Assembly: GCF_905475345.1 (NCBI RefSeq)
Contig: NC_066600.1
Span: forward strand, 5,133,001-5,197,000
Origin: Vespula vulgaris
Taxonomy: Eukaryota > Arthropoda > Insecta > Hymenoptera > Vespidae
Reading direction: 5' to 3'
Length of the DNA: 64,000 bases
A program made the translations under genes and the position numbers. Shown piece after piece: positions 56,934 to 64,000 of this stretch. Numbering within the stretch: position 1 is the first letter of the stretch; every line of letters starts with the position of its first letter. Below the pieces are notes generated by a model that saw only the letters and a program-made list of their open reading frames with translations, was not told the DNA's origin and searched no databases.

Positions 56934-57430
56934 GTCACCGGTCCGTGACGTCACAGATGATAGAAAAACAACGCCGTAACGGCTCTAATAGATCTGTGAC
57001 GTCACAGATGATAGAAACAACGCCGTAATTTTGTCACAGGTCCGTGACGTCACAGATGATAGAAACAACGCCGTAATTTCTGTCACAGGTCCGTGACGTC
57101 ACAGATGATAGAAACAACGCCGTAATTTCTGTCACCGGTCCGTGACGTCACAGATGATAGAAAAACAACGCCGTAACGGCTCTAATAGATCTGTGACGTC
57201 ACAGATGATAGAAACAACGCCGTAATTTTGTCACAGGTCCGTGACGTCACAGATGATAGAAACAACGCCGTAATTTCTGTCACCGGTCCGTGACGTCACA
57301 GATGATAGAAAAACAACGCCGTAACGGCTCTAATAGATCTGTGACGTCACAGATGATAGAAACAACGCCGTAATTTTGTCACAGGTCCGTGACGTCACAG
57401 ATGATAGAAACAACGCCGTAATTTTGTCAC
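56934..57430 (+). repeat. 3-4 monomer higher-order repeats in the CRE satellite
   Basis: The variant GTCACCGGTCC recurs at 56934, 57131 and 57279, i.e. at spacings of 197 and 148 bp. It is each time followed by a type B monomer with ACGGCTCTAATAG and a type A monomer missing one base (AATTTTGTCAC). This indicates recent duplications of four- and three-monomer blocks. Confidence 0.85.
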
Positions 57431-58020
57431 AGGTCCGTGACGTCACAGATGATAGAAACAACGCCGTAATTTCTGTCACAGGTCCGTGACGTCACAGATG
57501 ATAGAAACAACGCCGTAACTTCTGTCACAGGTCCGTGACGTCACAGATGATAGAAAAACAACGCCGTAACGTCTCTAATAGATCGGTGACGTCACAGATG
57601 ATAGAAACAACGCCGTAATTTCTTTCACAGGTCCGTGACGTCACAGATGGTCGAAACAACGCCGTAATTTCTGTCACAGGTCCGTGACGTCACAGAGGAT
57701 AGAAACAACGCCGTAACATCTCTAATAGATCTGTGACGTCACAGATGACAGAAAAAACGCCGTAATTTCTGTCACAGGTCCGTGACGTCACAGATGATAG
57801 AAACAACGCCGTCATTTCTGTCACAGGTCCGTGACGTCACAGATGATAGAAACAACGCCGTAACATCTCTAATAGATCTGTGACGTCACAGATGACAGAA
57901 AAAACACCGTAATTTCTGTCACAGGTCCGTGACGTCACAGATGATAGAAACAACGCCGTAATTTCTGTCACAGGTCCGTGACGTCACAGATGATAGAAAA
58001 ACAACGCCGTAACGGCTCTA

Positions 58021-58550
58021 ATAGATCTGTGACGTCACAGATGAGAGAAACAACGCCGTAATTTCTGTCACAGGTCCGTGACGTCACAGATGATGGAAAC
58101 AACGCCGTAATTTCTGTCACAGGTCCCTGACGTCACAGATGATAGAAACAACGCCGTAATTTCTGTCACAGGTCCGTGACGTCACAGATGATAGAAAAAC
58201 AACGCCGTAACGGCTCTAATAGATCTGTGACGTCACAGATGAGAGAAACAACGCCGTAATTTCTGTCACAGGTCCGTGACGTCACAGATGATGGAAACAA
58301 CGCCGTAATTTCTGTCACAGGTCCCTGACGTCACAGATGATAGAAAAACAACGCCGTAACGGCTCTAATAGATCTGTGACGTCACAGATGAGAGAAACAA
58401 CGCCGTAATTTCTGTCACAGGTCCGTGACGTCACAGATGATGGAAACAACGCCGTAATTTCTGTCACAGGTCCCTGACGTCACAGATGATAGAAACAACG
58501 CCGTAATTTCTGTCACAGGTCCGTGACGTCACAGATGATAGAAAAACAAC
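58021..58550 (+). repeat. higher-order repeats marked by GATGAGAGAAAC
   Basis: The marker occurs at 58041, 58239 and 58388 (spacings 198 and 149 bp). The same ordered set of variants follows each time: GATGATGGAAAC, then GTCCCTGACGTC. Confidence 0.85.
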
Positions 58551-59444
58551 ATCGTAACGGCTCTAATAGATCTGTGACGTCACAGATGGTCGAAGCAACG
58601 CCGTAATTTCTGTCACAGGTCCGTGACGTCACAGATGATAGAAAAACAACGCCGTAACGTCCCTAATGGATCGGTGACGTCACAGATGATAGAAACAACG
58701 CCGTAATTTCTGTCACAGGTCCCTGACGTCACAGATGATAGAAAAACAACGCCGTAACGGCTCTAATAGATCTGTGACGTCACAGATGATAGAAACAACG
58801 CCGTAATTTCTGTCACAGGTCCGTGACGTCACAGATGATAGAGACAACGCCGTAATTTCTGTCACAGGTCCCTGACGTCACAGATGATAGAAACAACGCC
58901 GTAATTTCTGTCACAAGTCCGTGACGTCACAGATGATGGAAACAACGCCGTAATTTCTGTCACAGGTCCCTGACGTCACAGATGATAGAAACAACGCCGT
59001 AATTTCTGTCACAGGTCCGTGACGTCACAGATGATAGAAAAACAACATCGTAACGGCTCTAATAGATCTGTGACGTCACAGATGGTCGAAGCAACGCCGT
59101 AATTTCTGTCACAGGTCCGTGACGTCACAGATGATAGAAAAACAACGCCGTAACGTCCCTAATGGATCGGTGACGTCACAGATGATAGAAACAACGCCGT
59201 AATTTCTGTCACAGGTCCGTGACGTCACAGATGATAGAAAAACAACGCCGTAACGGCTCTAATAGATCTGTGACGTCACAGATGATAGAAACAACGCCGT
59301 AATTTCTGTCACAGGTCCGTGACGTCACAGATGGTCGAAACAGCGCCGTAATTTCTGTCACAGGTCCGCGACGTCACAGATGATAGAAACAACGCCGTAA
59401 TTTCTGTCACAAGTCCGTGACGTCACAGATGATAGAAAAACAAC
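58551..59444 (+). repeat. 894-bp higher-order repeat, copy 1
   Basis: The rare variant ATCGTAACGG occurs at 58551, 59047, 59445 and 59941, spaced 496, 398 and 496 bp. These spacings equal 10 and 8 monomers (7A+3B and 5A+3B). The 496+398 pair forms an 894-bp block of 18 monomers. A second rare variant, ATGGTCGAAACAGCG, repeats at 59331 and 60225, also exactly 894 bp apart. Confidence 0.88.
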
Positions 59445-60282
59445 ATCGTAACGGCTCTAATAGATCTGTGACGTCACAGATGGTCGAAGCAACGCCGTAA
59501 TTTCTGTCACAGGTCCGTGACGTCACAGATGATAGAAAAACAACGCCGTAACGTCCCTAATGGATCGGTGACGTCACAGATGATAGAAACAACGCCGTGA
59601 TTTCTGTCACAGGTCCGTGACGTCACAGATGATAGAAAAACAACGCCGTAACGGCTCTAATAGATCTGTGACGTCACAGATGATAGAAACAACGCCGTAA
59701 TTTCTGTCACAGGTCCGTGACGTCACAGATGATAGAGACAACGCCGTAATTTCTGTCACAGGTCCCTGACGTCACAGATGATAGAAACAACGCCGTAATT
59801 TCTGTCACAAGTCCGTGACGTCACAGATGATGGAAACAACGCCGTAATTTCTGTCACAGGTCCCTGACGTCACAGATGATAGAAACAACGCCGTAATTTC
59901 TGTCACAGGTCCGTGACGTCACAGATGATAGAAAAACAACATCGTAACGGCTCTAATAGATCTGTGACGTCACAGATGGTCGAAGCAACGCCGTAATTTC
60001 TGTCACAGGTCCGTGACGTCACAGATGATAGAAAAACAACGCCGTAACGTCCCTAATGGATCGGTGACGTCACAGATGATAGAAACAACGCCGTAATTTC
60101 TGTCACAGGTCCGTGACGTCACAGATGATAGAAAAACAACGCCGTAACGGCTCTAATAGATCTGTGACGTCACAGATGATAGAAACAACGCCGTAATTTC
60201 TGTCACAGGTCCGTGACGTCACAGATGGTCGAAACAGCGCCGTAATTTCTGTCACAGGTCCGCGACGTCACAGATGATAGAA
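59445..60282 (+). repeat. 894-bp higher-order repeat, copy 2 (incomplete at its right end)
   Basis: Follows copy 1 directly in the same order of variants until about 60282. There the copy breaks: GAAACAAGGCCGTAACG replaces the expected GAAACAACGCCGTAATT. A few private substitutions, such as GCCGTGATTTC near 59594, show it is slightly older than a perfect duplicate. Confidence 0.85.
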
Positions 60283-61345
60283 ACAAGGCCGTAACGTCTC
60301 TAATAGATCTGTGACGTCACAGATGATAGAAACAACGCCGTAACATCTCTAATAGATCTGTGACGTCACAGATGATAGAAAAAACGCCGTAATTTCTGTC
60401 ACAGGTCCGTGACGTCACAGATGACAGAAAAACAACGCCGTAACGTCTCTAATAGATCTGTGACGTCACAGATGGTCGAAACAAAGCCGTAATTTCAGTC
60501 ACAGGTCCGTGACGTCACAGATGATAGAAAGAACGCCGTAATTTCTGTCACAGGTCCGTGACGTCACAGATGATAGAAAAAACGCCGTAATTTCTGTCAC
60601 AGGTCCGTGACGTCACAGATGACAGAAAAACAACGCCGTAACGTCTCTAATAGATCTGTGACGTCACAGATGGTCGAAACAACGCCGTAATTTCTGTCAC
60701 AGGTCCGTGACGTCACAGATGATAGATACAACGCCGTAATTTCTGTCACAGGTCCGTGACGTCACAGATGAAAGAAACAACGCCGTAACATCTCTAAGAG
60801 ATCTGTGACGTCACAGATAATAGAAAAAACGCCGTAATTTCTGTCACAGGTCCGTGACGTCACAGATGATAGAAACAACGCCGTAATTTCTGTCACAGGT
60901 CCGTGACGTCACAGATGATAGAAACAACGCCGTAATTTCTGTCACAGGTCCGTGACGTCACAGATGATAGAAACAACGCCGTAACGTCTCTAATAGATCT
61001 GTGACGTAACAGATGGTCGAAACAACGCCGTAATTTCTGTCACAGGTCCGTGACGTCACAGATGATAGAAACAACGCCGTAATTTCTGTCACAGGTCCGT
61101 GACGTCACAGATGACAGAAAAACAACGCTGTAGCGTATCTCAGAGATCTGTGACGTCACAGATGATAGAAAAACACAGATGATAGAAACAAGGCCGTAAC
61201 GTCACTCAGAGATCTGTGACGTCACAGATGATAGAAACAACGCCTTAATTTCTGTCACAGGTCCGTGATGTCACTGATGACCGTATCAACGCCGTGACGT
61301 CCGTCTGACGTCCCTGACGTCCACAACGTCCGTCTGATGTCCCTG

Positions 61346-62031
61346 ACTTGCCGTCAATTCCCAAGTTTTTCGTCAATCCTAGAACGTATCTAGGTGGCCT
61401 CCAAGTGTCAGGCGAAACGTCATAGTGTCCGCATAAGGGAATAAATATGTTTTTACCTAATGCTTGTCAAAATTCTTGTTAATTTTGCATCATTCGTTGA
61501 TGTTCGTGTAATTTCCAGGGTATCTTATTCCATCAACTTGCTAATCCTAAATATTAACGTGATTATTTGATAAAAAGCATGTACCGTGTGGCGTATGCGT
61601 TATTATCGAAAAATCGGCGGAACCATCAGCATTTCCATAAAGCTCGTCTCTATGTACCCTAGCAAATTTTGCAAAAATTGTAGTTCGTATTACGTTGGTT
61701 TACAGTGGATCAACGTAATTCCACACAAATGGTGTCGAATCCATCCAGTGACGTGGAGTAATTATTTTTCTTATGTTCCTCCCTCTTAGGTAATTAATAG
61801 GTATTTCATATCTCATAGCAAGCACGCATAATTTCCGGTTTATCTGTAATGCACAGCTTATTTTTCTTAATATTACGTAGAATCGAAAAATGACAACATA
61901 TTTGCATAATCCTAGGGGCACCGCCATATGCCTGTGAACGTGTGTATGTAAAAATGAGAGCGTAGAGTACATCTATCGGCCGGTTTCTGAAACAGGTAGT
62001 GGGACTCCGTAATTTCCGAGTAATCAGTGTT
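61346..62031. other. non-tandem segment distal to the CRE satellite
   Basis: Non-tandem sequence with frames of 67 codons on the plus strand (61586-61789) and 90 on the minus strand (61700-61972). They overlap each other and neither shows a recognisable domain. I see no RNA gene. TAGGTGGCC at 61391 is a partial match to a CTCF core. Confidence 0.6.
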
Positions 62032-62032
62032 A

Positions 62033-62170
62033 GTCTGATTCTACAGTATAATATTTGTCTGACTTTATTGTATACTATTTGCCGATTTTATTGTATAATA
62101 TTTGTTTTATTTTAATATATAATATTTGTCTAATTTTTTGCATATTTGTCTGATTTTATTATATAATATT
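62033..62170 (+). repeat. 24-bp AT-rich imperfect tandem repeat, six copies
   Basis: Copies of GTCTGATTTTATTGTATAAT followed by ATTT start at 62033, 62057, 62081, 62104, 62128 and 62148. The last two intervals vary by deletion (24, 24, 23, 24, 20). Substitutions differ between copies, so it is an old local expansion. Confidence 0.9.
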
Positions 62171-62568
62171 AAACACAGGAGAAGCTATAAGTGGACATCA
62201 GAATAGGAATGGTTGTGATTGATCATTTATACGACACCTTCGAATAATCGCTTAAAGAGAAAAAGGTTACGTCAAGCCTGTGTCTTTATTGTATAAGAGA
62301 AGCGACTGAGAAGCAATGACATTCCACTTGCGTTACGTCTGATTTGCGATCAGTACTCTACCAGACTTTCTTCTGTTTCATGTTAAATTATGCGTCATAA
62401 GCTGCGGAAAGATTGTAAGAGAGACGTGTAAGAACTGTATGAGAGTTGAGAAAACGTTGTTTGAAAGAAGTCCAATATGTGTGTAAAAGTTGTGTGAGAC
62501 TTATGTGAAAGATACGTACAACTTGTGAGAAAATTCTGTAGAAGTTGTGTAAAAAGTTTAGTCCAAAG
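62171..62568. other. segment grading into the telomere-like minisatellite
   Basis: The first 220 bp shows no repeat and no gene that I recognise. From about 62400 short, decayed relatives of the coming repeat appear (AAAGTTGTGTGAGAC near 62487, AGAAGTTGTGTAAAAAG near 62542), separated by unrelated sequence. This suggests an eroded inner part of the minisatellite. Confidence 0.6.
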
Positions 62569-63115
62569 GTTGTGTCCGAGGTTGTGTCTGAAGGTTGTGT
62601 CCGAGGTTGTGTCTGAAGGTTGTGTCCGAGGTTGTGTCCGAGGTTGTGTCTGAAGGTTGTGTCCGAGGTTGTGTCTGAAGGTTGTGTCCGAGGTTGTGTC
62701 TGAAGGTTGTGTCCAAGGTTGTGTCCGAGGTTGTGTCCGAGGTTGTGTCTGAAGGTTGTGTCCGAGGTTGTGTCCGAGGTTGTGTCCGAGGTTGTGTCTG
62801 AAGGTTGTGTCTGAAGGTTGTGTCCGAGGTTGTGTCTGAAGGTTGTGTCCGAGGTTGTGTCCGAGGTTGTGTCTGAAGGTTGTGTCCGAGGTTGTGTCTG
62901 AAGGTTGTGTCCCAAGTTGTGTCTGCAGGTTGTGTCCGAGGTTGTGTCCGAGGTTGTGTCTGAAGGTTGAGTCGGAAGGTTGTGTCCGAAGGTTGTGTCT
63001 GAAGGTTGTGTCTGAAGGTTGTGTCCGAGGTTGTGTCTGAAGGTTGTGTCCGAGGTTGTGTCCGAGGTTGAGTCCGAGGTTGTGTCCCAGGTTGCGTCCG
63101 AGGTTGCGGTCTGGG
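62569..63115 (+). repeat. 12/13-bp telomere-related minisatellite (transition zone)
   Basis: Two interspersed units, TTGTGTCCGAGG (12 bp) and TTGTGTCTGAAGG (13 bp), in irregular order. Compared with TTGCGTCTGGG they differ by C to T in the CpG of TTGCG and by one or two A inserted into the G run. The last units are intermediate: TTGTGTCCCAGG, then TTGCGTCCGAGG (63092-63103) and TTGCGGTCTGGG (63104-63115). The mixed lengths create a 175-codon minus-strand frame of His-Asn-Leu and Ser-Asp-Thr-Thr repeats, which I regard as an artefact. Confidence 0.93.
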
Positions 63116-64000
63116 TTGCGTCTGGGTTGCGTCTGGGTTGCGTCTGGGTTGCGTCTGGGTTGCGTCTGGGTTGCGTCTGGGTTGCGTCTGGGTGCGTCTG
63201 GGTTGCGTCTGGGTTGCGTCTGGGTTGCGTCTGGGTTGCGTCTGGGTTGCGTCTGGGTTGCGTCTGGGTTGCGTCTGGGTTGCGTCTGGGTTGCGTCTGG
63301 GTTGCGTCTGGGTTGCGTCTGGGTTGCGTCTGGGTTGCGTCTGGGTTGCGTCTGGGTTGCGTCTGGGTTGCGTCTGGGTTGCGTCTGGGTTGCGTCTGGG
63401 TTGCGTCAGGGTTGCGTCTGGGTTGCGTCTGGGTTGCGTCTGGGTTGCGTCTGGGTTGCGTCTGGGTTGCGTCTGGGTTGCGTCTGGGTTGCGTCTGGGT
63501 TGCGTCTGGGTTGCGTCTGGGTTGCGTCTGGGTTGCGTCTGGGTTGCGTCTGGGTTGCGTCTGGGTTGCGTCTGGGTTGCGTCTGGGTTGCGTCTGGGTT
63601 GCGTCTGGGTTGCGTCTGGGTTGCGTCTGGGTTGCGTCTGGGTTGCGTCTGGGTTGCGTCTGGGTTGCGTCTGGGTTGCGTCTGGGTTGCGTCTGGGTTG
63701 CGTCTGGGTTGCGTCTGGGTTGCGTCTGGGTTGCGTCTGGGTTGCGTCTGGGTTGCGTCTGGGTTGCGTCTGGGTTGCGTCTGGGTTGCGTCTGGGTTGC
63801 GTCTGGGTTGCGTCTGGGTTGCGTCTGGGTTGCGTCTGGGTTGCGTCTGGGTTGCGTCTGGGTTGCGTCTGGGTTGCGTCTGGGTTGCGTCTGGGTTGCG
63901 TCTGGGTTGCGTCTGGGTTGCGTCTGGGTTGCGTCTGGGTTGCGTCTGGGTTGCGTCTGGGTTGCGTCTGGGTTGCGTCTGGGTTGCGTCTGGGTTGCGT
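63116..64000 (+). repeat. telomeric array (TTGCGTCTGGG)n
   Basis: 885 bp of an 11-bp unit, about 80 copies, almost perfectly homogeneous. I saw two exceptions: a 10-bp unit missing one T at 63193-63202 and one TTGCGTCAGGG at 63401-63411. The G-rich strand points 5' to 3' out of the window, as expected of a telomerase product at a right chromosome end. The position beyond decaying subtelomeric repeats supports this. The array is cut by the window edge. Identification rests on motif form, polarity, purity and context; no TTAGG tract occurs. Confidence 0.87.

Larger units (their letters stand above)
55341..61345 (+). repeat. 49/51-bp satellite with CRE palindrome in nearly every monomer
   Basis: Monomers repeat every 49 bp (type A, e.g. 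56161 to 56210) or 51 bp (type B, with two extra A in GAAAAACAAC). Length divided by period gives about 120 monomers. Each contains GTGACGTCAC, then AGATGATAGAAAC and AACGCCGTAA. Type A ends in TTTCTGTCACAGGTCC; type B ends in CTCTAATAGATCT or a close variant. In type B the palindrome extends to 18 bp (ATCTGTGACGTCACAGAT). The type A monomer is about 47 percent GC, against the very AT-rich macrosatellite. The array decays at its right edge into GTCCGTCTGACGTCCCTGAC-type repeats (61298-61345). No spacers of CRISPR type occur and no coding frame persists. Confidence 0.97.

Noticed and set aside
55341..61345. CRISPR array
   Set aside because: Regular short repeats, but without unique spacers; it is a contiguous satellite in eukaryotic context.
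61586..61972. Small genes in the distal spacer (67 codons plus strand, 90 codons minus strand)
   Set aside because: The two overlap on opposite strands, no domain is recognisable, and frames of this length are expected by chance.
62388..62915. 175-codon minus-strand frame of His-Asn-Leu-Gln and Ser-Asp-Thr-Thr repeats
   Set aside because: A pure by-product of mixed 12- and 13-bp minisatellite units; the repeat phase shifts at each 13-bp unit and no signal peptide or non-repeat domain supports a protein.

Overview
The window is one chromosome end of a eukaryote. It is almost entirely tandem repeats, and I see no protein-coding, tRNA or rRNA gene I can support. The right edge is about 80 head-to-tail copies of the 11-base motif TTGCGTCTGGG. 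The G-rich strand runs 5' to 3' toward the window edge, which is the polarity of a right-hand telomere. From memory (not verified here), long variant telomere motifs of this type, in place of the insect TTAGG, have been reported in some Hymenoptera. My best guess is therefore a hymenopteran insect subtelomere; the species cannot be told from the sequence.

Layout from inside to tip: (1) 1-54170 is an AT-rich macrosatellite of about 2.1 kb per unit. It has 26 consecutive unit periods plus a truncated, diverged last unit; 23 are full length (about 2.04-2.15 kb) and three carry the same internal deletion of about 0.5 kb (about 1.54-1.59 kb each). Every unit carries TA, GA and GAA microsatellites and a conserved GC-richer core. 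The array is a mosaic of subfamilies with long-range block duplications. (2) 54171-55147 is a short non-tandem segment with a diverged direct repeat of about 120 bp. (3) 55148-61345 is a satellite of 49- and 51-bp monomers. Nearly every monomer holds the perfect palindrome GTGACGTCAC, which contains the full cAMP-response-element octamer TGACGTCA. Higher-order repeats up to 894 bp are visible. (4) 61346-62568 is non-tandem sequence with a small 24-bp AT-rich repeat. (5) 62569-63115 is a 12/13-bp minisatellite (TTGTGTCCGAGG and TTGTGTCTGAAGG), plainly related to the telomere motif and grading into it. (6) 63116-64000 is the homogeneous telomeric array, cut by the window edge.

The many short open frames in the macrosatellite and minisatellites are low-complexity translations of repeats. 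They are destroyed by indels in sister units, and I do not call them genes. The biology here lies in repeat architecture: telomere motif evolution, a transition zone, a CRE-palindrome satellite and a macrosatellite shaped by unequal exchange.
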